NCBI RefSeq assembly: GCF_003952165.1
Contig: NZ_RXFT01000001.1
Span: 992,001 to 1,056,000, forward strand
DNA: 64,000 nucleotides
Direction of reading: 5' to 3'
Origin: Variovorax guangxiensis
Lineage (GTDB): Bacteria > Pseudomonadota > Gammaproteobacteria > Burkholderiales > Burkholderiaceae_C
Program-made: the position numbers and the translations under genes
Part shown: positions 45,513 through 54,000 of the stretch, one piece after another
Numbering within the stretch: the first letter of the stretch is position 1
How the letters are laid out: every line of letters starts with the position of its first letter
Notes under the pieces: model-generated
The model's database searches: none
What the model saw: only the letters and a program-made list of their open reading frames with translations
What the model was told of the DNA's origin: nothing

Positions 45513-46744
45513 CAGGCTTGCTGTGTCCTTCCTGTCTTGGCTGCCTTGCCCGTGGGCTCCGAGCGCACGCCGCCCAGCGTGAGCCAGGTCAGCACCAGCG
45601 CGATGAGCGCGCCGCCGGCCATGCCGGCCACCATCGGCAGCGGCCTGCCGTCGGTGAAGAGGCCCACCACCGCCATGGCCAGCGCGCCGGTGAGCATCTG
45701 CAGCGTGCCCAGCAGCGCCGAGGCCGTGCCCGCGATGGCGCCGTGCATCTCGAGCGCGAGCACGCCGGTGGTCGGGATCACCAGGCCCATGAAGCCCGAG
45801 GCAATGAAGTACAGGACGATGAGCACCCAGATGCTGTCGCCGCCCATCGCGAAGTAGGCGAACATCGCGATCATCGCGGCGCCGCAGCACACCACGCCGA
45901 ACTTGACGAGATTGACCAGCCCGTAGCGCTCGCCCAGCGTGCCGGTGAACTGCGAGGCGCCGATGAAGGCGGCAGCGTTCACGCCGAAGGCCACGCTGTA
46001 GAGCGCGGGCGAGAGGCCGTAGTGGTCGATCATCACGAACGAGGAGTTCGCGAGGTAGGTAAAGAAGCCCGCCATCGCGAAGCTGCCGATGAACACCAGC
46101 CCGAGGTAGTGCGTGTCGCGCAGCAGCAGCCAGTAGGCCGAGAGCGCGCTGCCGAGGCTGCTTTCGACGCGCTCCGAGGCCGGACGCGTTTCGTCGAGCA
46201 GCTTCACCATCATGGCCAGGCCCGCCACGGCGGCGACGGTCACGGCCCAGAACACGCCGCGCCAGCCGGAAAAACCGATGACCGCGCTGCCCGCCAGCGG
46301 CGCGAGGATCGGCGACACGCTGAACACCAGCATCAGCAGCGACATCAGCCGCGCCGCATCGGTGCCCGTGTGCAGGTCGCGCACCACCGCGCGCGGAATC
46401 GCCATGCCGGCCGCGGCGCCCAGGCCCTGGATGAAGCGCAGCACGATCAGCGTCTGGATGTCGGTCGCCAGCGCGCAGCCGATGCTGGCGAGTGCGAACA
46501 GCAACAGCCCTGCGTACAGCGGCGGCTTGCGGCCCACCATGTCGGAGATCGGCCCGTAGAGCAGCTGCCCCGCGCCGAGTGAAAGGAAGAAGGCCGTGAG
46601 GCTCATCTGCACCGCGCCGATGTCGGCGTGCAGGCTCTGTCCGATGGCGGGCAGCGCCGGCAGGTACATGTCGATGGCGAATGGCCCGATGGCCGAGAGC
46701 AGGCCCAGCAGCAGGGCCATCTTGAAGAAGGGGGAAGAACGCAT
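45512..46744 (-). CDS. MFS exporter of the Bcr/CflA (DHA1, 12-TM) family
   Basis: 410 aa. The N-terminal MALLLGLLSAIGPFAIDMYLPALP is the classic Bcr/CflA start, followed by GPISDMVGRKPPLYAG and RFIQGLGAAAGMAIPRAVVRD. These proteins export bicyclomycin, chloramphenicol-like drugs or dipeptides. The ATG at 46744 is preferred; the frame is open to 46771 with an upstream ATG that would add nine residues (MPCFATIAA). It is the first gene of the probable six-gene exporter-Pqi unit. Confidence 0.94.
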   Translation of the reverse strand: MRSSPFFKMALLLGLLSAIGPFAIDMYLPALPAIGQSLHADIGAVQMSLTAFFLSLGAGQLLYGPISDMVGRKPPLYAGLLLFALASIGCALATDIQTLIVLRFIQGLGAAAGMAIPRAVVRDLHTGTDAARLMSLLMLVFSVSPILAPLAGSAVIGFSGWRGVFWAVTVAAVAGLAMMVKLLDETRPASERVESSLGSALSAYWLLLRDTHYLGLVFIGSFAMAGFFTYLANSSFVMIDHYGLSPALYSVAFGVNAAAFIGASQFTGTLGERYGLVNLVKFGVVCCGAAMIAMFAYFAMGGDSIWVLIVLYFIASGFMGLVIPTTGVLALEMHGAIAGTASALLGTLQMLTGALAMAVVGLFTDGRPLPMVAGMAGGALIALVLTWLTLGGVRSEPTGKAAKTGRTQQA

Positions 46745-46898
46745 TGCAGCGATTGTCGCGAAGCACGGCAATCGCTGCTGGCGTGGGGTCTGAGCCCGTC
46801 GGGCGCCCTGCCCTTGCTCACGTCCTTGCTAATTCCTGCCGAAGAATCGCGCGGGCGCGGCGCTGTAGAACTGCGCGCGGATGAGCTGTTTCGTCTTA

Positions 46899-47774
46899 CT
46901 ACTTGCCCTGCGGCGACTTGCCCGCGGGCCAGAACACCAGCGCGCGCAACTCGATGCTGCGCCGCGGCGGCGCCTCCTGCGAGCCCGTCGGGTTCTCGAA
47001 GGCGGTGTGCGCGGTGTAGCGCGCCACGCCCTGCTCGAGCGAGTCGTAGATCTTCAGCAGCAGCGCCTCGTCGGGCCGAAGCCTCGGGAACCAGTACCAG
47101 CGGTGCTCCGGATTCCAGGTAAAGGACCAGGTCTCGCCAACCTTGTCGGGATAGACGAGGTCGCTGGGCACGAGGTCGTTCGGCGAGATGGAACGCGCGT
47201 CGCACAGTGCCAGCGGCAGGCGCTCCACCGTGGCCAGCGGGCGCCACAGGTTGACGATCGCGAAGCGGTTCTTCAGCCGCTCCTCGGCCTCTTCCGGCGG
47301 CAGGTGGTCGCGCACGCGACGCGGCGCGGAGACGAAGGTCTGGTCGTTGTGCACGCGGCGCACCGGCTCGCGCAGCTCGGCCGTGCGGCGCGAGCCCTGC
47401 GCGCTGTCGCGCAGCGTGTGGTCGAACACGACGATCTTCTCGGCGCCTGTCACGTCGCGCAGCAGCGCCTCGGCCTCGCGGTAGTAGATGTCGCGGATCG
47501 CGGCATCCTGCGAGAAATCGGCGAGCACGCTGCGGTGCGAGATCTGCGTGAAGCCGCTGCGGTCGAGCGTCAGCTCGTTCAGCGCCACCAGCGGGCGGCC
47601 GTCGCGGATGGTCACGCGGCGCGCTTCCAGTTCGCCGATCACCCAGGGCGTGCCGGACGGAGGCTCGAATGTGTAGCTCACGGGCCGGCCCTGGCCCGCC
47701 TTCAGGTAGTTGAGCTCGGCCTCCACCGAAGGCAGGTTGGCGGCCAGCATCTGTCCATTGGACCCAACGCTCAT
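46899..47774 (-). CDS. CmcJ/NvfI family oxidoreductase
   Basis: 291 aa with GAGGAG nine bases before the ATG. The sequence PVSYTFEPPSGTPWVIGE near the N-terminus, VFDHTLRDSAQ and VRRVHNDQTFVSAPRRV in the middle, and NLWRPLATVERLPLALCD match the CmcJ/NvfI group, known from cephamycin 7-methoxylation partner CmcJ and fungal NvfI. The HND motif is suggestive of an iron-dependent dioxygenase-like site. No biosynthetic cluster surrounds it here, so its natural substrate is unknown. It is divergent from the M48 protease gene. Confidence 0.88.
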   Translation of the reverse strand: MSVGSNGQMLAANLPSVEAELNYLKAGQGRPVSYTFEPPSGTPWVIGELEARRVTIRDGRPLVALNELTLDRSGFTQISHRSVLADFSQDAAIRDIYYREAEALLRDVTGAEKIVVFDHTLRDSAQGSRRTAELREPVRRVHNDQTFVSAPRRVRDHLPPEEAEERLKNRFAIVNLWRPLATVERLPLALCDARSISPNDLVPSDLVYPDKVGETWSFTWNPEHRWYWFPRLRPDEALLLKIYDSLEQGVARYTAHTAFENPTGSQEAPPRRSIELRALVFWPAGKSPQGK

Positions 47775-47798
47775 GCGACGTGACTCCTCGAAACGGTT

Positions 47799-47820
47799 CC
47801 TCTGCAAGCGAACGCAGAGG
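47799..47820 (-). promoter_or_regulatory. Seven-bp perfect hairpin in the leader of the CmcJ/NvfI gene
   Basis: CCTCTGC, eight-base loop, GCAGAGG. It lies 25 bases before the ATG on the minus strand and could be a leader structure or an operator; nothing distinguishes the two. Confidence 0.35.
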
Positions 47821-48003
47821 CTATACCCGCGCCATCGCGCGCGGAACGAAACAAAGGAGATAACCATATTCGGCGGCAGGTGGTGCCCTGTCGCGCTTGA
47901 CGCAGCACCCGGCTTCACTGCATGCGCCGTGCCCGCTACGCTGTCGGCTTCCCGGACAGTCCATAACAACTCGCAGCATTCGTCATCCAGGAGAAGATCG
48001 CCC

Positions 48004-49854
48004 ATGGCCCTCGCCCGCACGGTTCACGCCGACCTCTTGCGCGTGTTCGTTCTCACCCTCGTGTCGCTTTTCGCCATTCCGGCGGCGACGCTCGCTTTCA
48101 CCGAATACGCGCTGCGCTCGCAGGACGCCGAGTTCCTGCAGGCGATAGAGAAGCGCATCGCCAACGACAGCCGCCTCACGCCCGCCGAAAAGGCCGAAGC
48201 CACCGGCTTCTACCGCAGCCACCAGCTCTCCAAGGCCTGCGACGCGACCGCGCCCGAAGACAGGAACTTCCACGACAAGGTGTGCAGCCCTTATTCGATG
48301 CAGTGGCAGTTCCACTGGGCCGACCGCGCCGCCATCTGGACCATCGTGCTCGGTGCCGCGCTGCTCGCCGCGGCGCTCGTGTTGGGCGCGCTGGCTTTTG
48401 CCAACCGGGGCCTGCGCTACGCCAGTTTCGTCGCGGGCTGGCGGCTCATGACAGTATCGAGCGCGGTCGAGGTCGTGCTGCAGAGCGCGATGCTGGTGTG
48501 GCTGTCGTTCTGGCTCACCGCGTATTTCTGGCACAGCTACTACGTCAAGCTCATCGCGCTGGCGGGCATCGCGGCAGGCGCGGCAGTGTTCTATGCGATC
48601 TACACGCTCTTCAAGAAGCTGCCCTCGGGCAACGAGATCGAGGGCGAGCTGGTCTCGCAGGCCGACGCGCCACGCCTGTGGGATCGCATCCGCCAACTCG
48701 CCGGCCGCGTGAAGACGGCACCGCCCGACCAGATCGTGGCCGGCATCGACACCAACTTCTTCGTGACCGAGGCTCCCTGCGAAGTCAAGGGCCGCACCCT
48801 GCATGGGCGCACGCTCTTCGTCAGCCTGCCGCTCTTGCGCGTGCTCGACCAGACCGAGGCCGACGCGGTGCTCGCGCACGAGCTCGCCCACCTGGGCGGC
48901 GGCGACACCCGCAGCAGCGCGGCGCTGGGCCCCAAGCTGCTGCAGTTCGACCAGTACACCTGGAAGATGCGAAGCGGCGGCCTCACCATCGTGGCGCACT
49001 ACCTGCTGCGGCTGTACCGCATGATCTTCGCCTTCGCGCTGGCCCGCGACAGCCGCGAGCGCGAGTACAGGGCCGACCGCGTGGCCGCCGGCCTCACGGC
49101 GCCGCACGCGATCGTGCAGTCGCTCATCAAGATCTCGGCCTACGCGAGCTACCGCAACGACGTGGAGCAGAAGCTCTTCGAGCAGGACCGCGAGCACGAC
49201 GGCGCGCTCGGCATCGCCCGCTTCGTCGCCGACGGCCTGCCGCCCTACGCCAACTCCGAAGCATTCATCGAGGCGATGAAGACGGCCGGCGTGCCGCACC
49301 CCTACGACAGCCACCCGCCGCTGCTGGAGCGCATGCGCAACGTCGGCCACCACGTGCCCGAGAGCGCCTACGGCGGCATCGTCGCGACCGCGCCGCAGGC
49401 CTCGTGGGCCGACGAGATCGAGACCGCCGGCGCCATCGAGCAGCGCCTGTGGAGCGAGTACGAGCAGCGCTTCGTGCAGAACCACGAGCTGAGCCTGGCC
49501 TACCGCTACGAGCCGGCGACGGAGGAAGAACGCGCAGTGGTGCTGCGCCACTTCCCGCCGGTGGGCTTCGCGCTGAAGAACGGCGAGCGCGTCGACATCA
49601 GCTACGAGGGCATGCACCCCAGCGCGGACGGCGGTTCCACCATTTCGTGGGACGAGGTCAAGAGCCTGACCTACAAGGACGGCAGCTTCGGCGACACCCT
49701 CATCGTCACCCACCACGACAAGGGCATGCTGGGCGCGCGCACCACCAAGGTGAAGCTATCGGGCCTCGGCAAGCAGAAAGAGAACTTCAAGGGCGTCGTC
49801 GGCCACTACTGGCGGCGCCACCAGATCATGAGGGCCCAGCAGCAACAGTCTTGA
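48004..49854 (+). CDS. M48-family zinc metalloprotease, membrane protein
   Basis: 616 aa with AGGAG before the ATG. Membrane segments lie near 12-33, 108-133, 152-175 and 182-203. The zinc site HELAH is at 292-296 and the third ligand Glu354 is in the EYRAD motif, as in HtpX/Ste24-type peptidases. A long C-terminal cytosolic part (about 400-616) has no recognised domain. Such proteases handle quality control of membrane proteins. The upstream frame is open to 47710, but the ATG at 48004 has the only good ribosome site. Confidence 0.92.
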   Translation: MALARTVHADLLRVFVLTLVSLFAIPAATLAFTEYALRSQDAEFLQAIEKRIANDSRLTPAEKAEATGFYRSHQLSKACDATAPEDRNFHDKVCSPYSMQWQFHWADRAAIWTIVLGAALLAAALVLGALAFANRGLRYASFVAGWRLMTVSSAVEVVLQSAMLVWLSFWLTAYFWHSYYVKLIALAGIAAGAAVFYAIYTLFKKLPSGNEIEGELVSQADAPRLWDRIRQLAGRVKTAPPDQIVAGIDTNFFVTEAPCEVKGRTLHGRTLFVSLPLLRVLDQTEADAVLAHELAHLGGGDTRSSAALGPKLLQFDQYTWKMRSGGLTIVAHYLLRLYRMIFAFALARDSREREYRADRVAAGLTAPHAIVQSLIKISAYASYRNDVEQKLFEQDREHDGALGIARFVADGLPPYANSEAFIEAMKTAGVPHPYDSHPPLLERMRNVGHHVPESAYGGIVATAPQASWADEIETAGAIEQRLWSEYEQRFVQNHELSLAYRYEPATEEERAVVLRHFPPVGFALKNGERVDISYEGMHPSADGGSTISWDEVKSLTYKDGSFGDTLIVTHHDKGMLGARTTKVKLSGLGKQKENFKGVVGHYWRRHQIMRAQQQQS

Positions 49855-50030
49855 AGCCGGCGGGCCCGATCAGGGGCATCCAGGCCCATTCCATGTGCCG
49901 CGATTGGCGAGGTTTTTCACGCACTGCGCGGCACAAACGTCATCTGAATGTTGCCCACAGCCGTTTTGCAAGGGCGCCCATTCAGCGACGCATTTCCCGT
50001 CCATCGATGTCATTGCCTAGAAAGAACGCC

Positions 50031-50192
50031 ATGAAGACCAAGCATTTCATCCTCTCCAGCATCCTCGCTTTCGCAGGCCTCGCCCTGCTGGCACCGGCCG
50101 CCTCCGCCGCGCCGTACCACCATCCCAAGAAGCACAAGGTGTGCAAGTGGGACGCGCGCCATCACCACCGCGTCTGCCACTGGGTGCGCTGA
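50031..50192 (+). CDS. HHHH-motif small exported peptide
   Basis: 53 aa. A Sec signal peptide (MKTKHFILSSILAFAGLALL to ASA) releases a mature peptide of about 27 residues rich in His, Lys and Arg that ends with RHHHRVCHWVR, with two cysteines (KVCKWD and RVCHW). Such small His-rich exported peptides occur in many Burkholderiales and may bind metal ions in the periplasm; function is not known. It has AAAGAACG as a ribosome-site candidate and is followed by an intrinsic terminator, which supports its being an expressed gene. Confidence 0.8.
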   Translation: MKTKHFILSSILAFAGLALLAPAASAAPYHHPKKHKVCKWDARHHHRVCHWVR

Positions 50193-50224
50193 TCCGCCCC
50201 ATCGGTCCACGGACCGCAGGAAAG

Positions 50225-50246
50225 AGCCCGCTTCCGCGGGCTTTTC
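50225..50246 (+). terminator. Rho-independent terminator after the HHHH-motif peptide gene
   Basis: AGCCCGC, loop TTCC, GCGGGCT, then TTTC. The stem is perfect over seven pairs and lies 33 bases after the stop. It could also serve the convergent flavoprotein gene, since the reverse orientation ends with A-rich sequence. Confidence 0.85.
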
Positions 50247-50262
50247 TCGTCATGGCGCCGGC

Positions 50263-50883
50263 TCAGTAGAGCGTCGCCCGCTGCCGCGCCGGCAGTTCCC
50301 GGTCGTAGGCTTCCCCGTCGAAGGCGGATTCGGTCAGCGCCGACAGGATCGCGCCCGGCGTCGGCACCTCTCGCTTTGCATCCGGCGGCAGCGGCGCCCA
50401 CAGCCTCGAACGCTGGATCGCCCGCGCGCACTGGAAGAACACCGTCTCCACCGTCACGCGGATCACGCATTGCGGCAGCTTGCCTTCCATGGCGAAGCGC
50501 TCCAGCAGCGCCGGCTCGACCGAGATCTGCGCCCTGCCGTTCACCCGCAGCGTCTCGCCCACGCCCGGGATCAGGAAAAGCAGCGCCACGCGCGGGTCGG
50601 CCACGATGTTGCGCAGGCTGTCGATGCGGTTGTTGCCGCGCCGCTCGGGCATCAGCAGCGTCTTCTCGTCCTGTACCACGACGAACCCCGGCGGGTCGCC
50701 GCGCGGAGAGGCATCGAGCCCGCCCGGGCCGATGGTGGCGAGCACCGCGAAGGGCGAAGCGGCGATCAGCGCCTGGTAGTTCGGGTGCAGGTACGGCACC
50801 TCCTTCTTGAGTGAGGCGTCGCCGGGCACCCCGAAAAGTGCTTCGAGCTGGGAGACGGTTCCGATGGTGTGAGAGGTCGTCAT
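50263..50883 (-). CDS. PPOX-type FMN-dependent flavoprotein (MSMEG_1061-like)
   Basis: 206 aa. The split-barrel pattern is clear: FAVLATIGPGGLDASPRGDPPGFV, then LLMPERRGNNRIDSLRNI, then VALLFLIPGVGETLRVNGRAQIS, the order found in pyridoxamine 5'-phosphate oxidase-related flavoproteins. The role may be reduction or oxidation of a small molecule with FMN or F420-like cofactor; substrate unknown. Its ATG overlaps the stop of the upstream MFS transporter (ATGA). Confidence 0.9.
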   Translation of the reverse strand: MTTSHTIGTVSQLEALFGVPGDASLKKEVPYLHPNYQALIAASPFAVLATIGPGGLDASPRGDPPGFVVVQDEKTLLMPERRGNNRIDSLRNIVADPRVALLFLIPGVGETLRVNGRAQISVEPALLERFAMEGKLPQCVIRVTVETVFFQCARAIQRSRLWAPLPPDAKREVPTPGAILSALTESAFDGEAYDRELPARQRATLY

Positions 50884-52046
50884 GCACTTCCTTGCTGGAT
50901 GTTGGTCGATTGTGTCGACGCGCCCCAGCCGCAGGCCAGCGCCGCGAGCGCAAGCAGCAAGGCGGCCACGCCGTAGATCCAGGGCGGCGAGGCGACCGGC
51001 AGCAGCAGCCCTGCGATCAGCGGCCCGGCACCGGCGCCGATGTCGCGCCACACCGAGCGCGCCGCCAGCGCCTGCACGCGCTCCGGCCCCGGCGTGCGTC
51101 GCGCCACGATGGGCGGCAACAGCGGCAGTTGCAAGGCGCGCAGCACCACGATCAGCGCCGCGCAGCTCCACAGCCAGCCGAGGCCGAAGCCCACGAGCGC
51201 GATGGCGGTGACCAGCGACAGGCTCACCAGCAGGCGCTCGGCGCCGAAATGCTCGGCCATGCGCCCGCCGACCGGGCTCAGCAGGATCTCCGCGAGATAG
51301 CGCAGCGCCATCAGCACGCCGGCCACGATCACGGCGCCGCCCGGCAGCAGGTCCTTGCCCAGGTAGGAGAGACCGACGATGAAGAGCCCGTCGAGCGCCA
51401 GCCCTTCCATGAACGACCAGCCGTCGAGGCTGTTGGGCAGCTTGAAGCGCTTCACCGGCCTGGCCACTGGATGCGGCGCCGCCGGCAACCGCCGCGTGAC
51501 GAAGCACGCCAGCAGCGAGAAAACCGCAAGGACGCCGAAGATCGCGCGCGGCCCTGTCCACTGCGCCAGCAGCGCCCCCAGAGGCAGCGCGAGCACCGGC
51601 CCCATCGCGATGAAGGCGCGAGAACGCCCGTTGCGCCGCGCGGCGCCCACCGGATCGGCCGTGGCCAGCGCCTGCGTCGACAGGTTCAGCGCCGCGAAGC
51701 ACAGGCCCCACATCAGCCGCAGCGGCAGCAGCGCCCAGAAGCCCGAGAGCGTGGCGTAGCCCAGGCCACACGCAGCAGCAGCCACCACCGCGATGGTGCA
51801 GGTCAGCCGGTCGCCGTTGCGGGCATAGAAGCGGGCGACGAAGCCGTAACCGGCGATGCGCACCAGCCGGTTGGCCGCGAGCAGCATGCCGGCCTCGGCC
51901 AGCGTCACGCCGAACTCTCTGGCGTACATCGGCAGCAGCAGGTAGAGCACCACGTCGGCCGGCAGCGAGAGGCCGAGGGCCATCGCCGCATGGCGGGAAT
52001 TCAGGTCGGTTGGGGAAGTCTGGGGAGCGGGTGCAGAGCGTGACAT
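50880..52046 (-). CDS. MFS transporter
   Basis: 388 aa. Twelve segments are likely, starting with AAMALGLSLPADVVLYLLLPMYA and with the loop motif RIAGYGFVARFYARNGDRL between segments 2 and 3. The middle has a FKLPNSLDGWSFMEGLALDG stretch. It resembles sugar- or drug-efflux MFS proteins, but substrate is unclear. The ATG at 52046 is preferred; frame is open to 52085. It forms a pair with the flavoprotein gene and is divergent from the LysR gene that may control it. Confidence 0.88.
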   Translation of the reverse strand: MSRSAPAPQTSPTDLNSRHAAMALGLSLPADVVLYLLLPMYAREFGVTLAEAGMLLAANRLVRIAGYGFVARFYARNGDRLTCTIAVVAAAACGLGYATLSGFWALLPLRLMWGLCFAALNLSTQALATADPVGAARRNGRSRAFIAMGPVLALPLGALLAQWTGPRAIFGVLAVFSLLACFVTRRLPAAPHPVARPVKRFKLPNSLDGWSFMEGLALDGLFIVGLSYLGKDLLPGGAVIVAGVLMALRYLAEILLSPVGGRMAEHFGAERLLVSLSLVTAIALVGFGLGWLWSCAALIVVLRALQLPLLPPIVARRTPGPERVQALAARSVWRDIGAGAGPLIAGLLLPVASPPWIYGVAALLLALAALACGWGASTQSTNIQQGSA

Positions 52047-52124
52047 CGAGCCTCGATGGTGCGACGGCAACCGCCTTGCCGACAAACGACATTAACGACC
52101 GTCATGCGTGAGAAAATCGCACGT

Positions 52125-53015
52125 ATGCCGCTTCGAGAGCCTCCCCTGAACGCCGTGCGCGCCTTCGCCGCCGCGGCACGCCACCTCAGCTTCACGCGCG
52201 CGGCGCTCGAACTGCACGTCACGCACAGCGCCGTGAGCCGGCAGATCAAGAGCCTCGAGGAGTTCCTGGGCATCGCGCTCTTCGAGCGGCGCATCCGGCA
52301 GGTGGCTCTCACGGCCGAGGGCCAGCAGTTCTTCGCCGAGGTGCAGCCGGCGCTCGCGCAGATCAACGCCGCCGCGCGGGCGCTGCAGTCGCAGGGACCG
52401 GCGCGCGCCGTGCGCATCAACGTGCGGCCCTCCTTCGCGGTGCGCTGGCTCATTCCGCGCCTGCCCTCCTTCGTCGAGCGCTTTCCGGAGATCGAGCCGC
52501 AGGTCGTCACCAGCACCGTCATGCCCGAGGAGGCCATCGGCAGCTTCGACATCGCGGTGCGCCGGGGCCTGGAAGGCTGGCCCTCGTCGATGGAGGTGCG
52601 GCCATTTCTCGAAGATGAAGTGCTGGTGGTCGGGGCCCCTGCGCTCTTCAAGACCCACCCGCTGCCGGACCTGCGCGCCCTCGCCTCGCACGTGCTGCTT
52701 TCGGCCCGCACGCGCAAGGACGACTGGGACGCCTGGAAGAAGCAGGTCGGCGCCCCCCGCGCCCGCCCGGCGGGCCGGCTGCAGTTCGACCACCTGCACT
52801 TCGTGCTGCAGGCGGCGGTCGACGGACTGGGCATCGCGCTGGCGCCGACATCGCTGGTGTCGCACGACCTCGCCTCGGGCCGCCTGGAGTCGCCGCTGCC
52901 CACGCTGCGCATGACGCTGGAGCGCTACTACTACGGCCTCGCGCCCGATGCTGCGCCGGAAGCGGGCTATGTGGCCGAGTGGTTCGAAGAGATGCAGGCG
53001 CGGCAGGCTGCCTAG
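52125..53015 (+). CDS. LysR-type regulator, GcvA-like
   Basis: 296 aa. The HTH is at residues about 8-65 (LNAVRAFAAAARHLSFTRAALELHVTHSAVSRQIKSLE cut into its usual pieces), followed by the PBP2-type effector domain with IRVVR-like IAVRRGLEGWP and DGLGIALAP near the end, typical of GcvA/AmpR-like proteins. The ATG at 52125 is chosen; 52104 is an in-frame alternative. It is divergent from the MFS/flavoprotein pair and probably regulates it. Its end overlaps the convergent NmrA-like gene by four bases. Confidence 0.92.
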   Translation: MPLREPPLNAVRAFAAAARHLSFTRAALELHVTHSAVSRQIKSLEEFLGIALFERRIRQVALTAEGQQFFAEVQPALAQINAAARALQSQGPARAVRINVRPSFAVRWLIPRLPSFVERFPEIEPQVVTSTVMPEEAIGSFDIAVRRGLEGWPSSMEVRPFLEDEVLVVGAPALFKTHPLPDLRALASHVLLSARTRKDDWDAWKKQVGAPRARPAGRLQFDHLHFVLQAAVDGLGIALAPTSLVSHDLASGRLESPLPTLRMTLERYYYGLAPDAAPEAGYVAEWFEEMQARQAA

Positions 53016-53869
53016 CCGGCAAGAGAGCGGATCACCTCCGCCACGCCCACCCTGCCCTTGCGCACGCTCGCATCGTTGCTCTCGAAGCGGATCCATCCCT
53101 CATTGAAGCCATCGAGCATCTGGATGCGCGGCACCGGGTCGCGCATGCCCTGAGCGCGGAAGATCGCGCCCCAGTTCTCGCGCGGCACCGCTTCGGCGTG
53201 CACCGGACGGCCCAGCACCTGCGTGAGCGCGGCGGCAATGTCGTGCTGCGTCAGCCGCTGGGGCCCTTCGAGCTCGACCACACGCGGCAGTTCGCCCTCG
53301 TGCAGCAGCAGTTCGGCGGCGACGCGGCCCACGTCGGCCGTCGCCACCATCGGCACAGCACGGTCGAGCGGCTGCAGGTAGCTGGAAAGCAGGCCCTGCT
53401 CGCGGGCCTGCGCGATGTCCCAGCGCAGGTTCTCCAGGAACCACGCGGGCCGCAGGAAGGTGACGGCGAAGGGCAGCGTGCGCAGCGCCTCTTCCAGCAA
53501 TGTGCGCTGGCTCAGCAGATTGGGCTGCGCGGCCTGCGCACCGACGGTCGACAGGCACACCACGCGCGGCGGCCGCGCGGTTTCCAGCGCCTCGCGTATC
53601 GCCGCGTTCTCGGCCCTGACCTCGGGAAAGCCCGGCTCGGGGTCGAAGTTCGGCGGCGGCAGCACGAAGACGCCGGTCGTGCCGGCGAAGGCGCGCGCCA
53701 GTGCGGCGGCATCGTTCATCTCGGCGACGGCCACTTCGCAGCCGAGCCCGGCCCAGACAAGGCCCTTGCCTTCGTCGCGCACGACCGCGCGAACGCGCTG
53801 GCCCTCTGCCAGCAAGGCACGCGCGACGGCGCCGCCGACCTGTCCGGTGATTCCGGTGATTGCGTACAT
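53012..53869 (-). CDS. NmrA-like NAD(P)-binding protein
   Basis: 285 aa with AAAAGGAAA in front of the ATG. The N-terminal YAITGITGQVGGAVA is a short GxxGxxG NAD(P)-binding motif; LRPAWFLENLRWD and VATADVGRVAAELL are standard in NmrA/SDR5-type proteins such as QorB. They act as NAD(P)H redox sensors or quinone reductases. It is divergent from a LysR gene with a strong dyad between them, which suggests regulation by that protein. Confidence 0.92.
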   Translation of the reverse strand: MYAITGITGQVGGAVARALLAEGQRVRAVVRDEGKGLVWAGLGCEVAVAEMNDAAALARAFAGTTGVFVLPPPNFDPEPGFPEVRAENAAIREALETARPPRVVCLSTVGAQAAQPNLLSQRTLLEEALRTLPFAVTFLRPAWFLENLRWDIAQAREQGLLSSYLQPLDRAVPMVATADVGRVAAELLLHEGELPRVVELEGPQRLTQHDIAAALTQVLGRPVHAEAVPRENWGAIFRAQGMRDPVPRIQMLDGFNEGWIRFESNDASVRKGRVGVAEVIRSLAG

Positions 53870-53971
53870 GGGATTTCCTTTTCTTCACTTGATCGATTGA
53901 TTGGCTGACGCATGCGACGGCACGATCGTAGGAAGAACCGATCCTTGAGTAAAGCGACCTCATTGCATATC

Positions 53972-53994
53972 ATTCATGACACCTGATCACGAAT
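53972..53994. promoter_or_regulatory. Dyad in the LysR/NmrA divergent promoter
   Basis: ATTCATGA and TCACGAAT flank a 7-base spacer (CACCTGA); one of eight pairs is mismatched. It ends seven bases before the LysR start at 54001, where an autoregulatory site of a LysR protein is expected. Confidence 0.55.
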
Positions 53995-54000
53995 AAGAAG

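Noticed and set aside
47849..47880. A strong Shine-Dalgarno (AAAGGAGATAACC) in the region before the M48 protease gene
   Set aside because: It is followed by ATATTC, not a usual start codon, and no short coding frame with support begins there.
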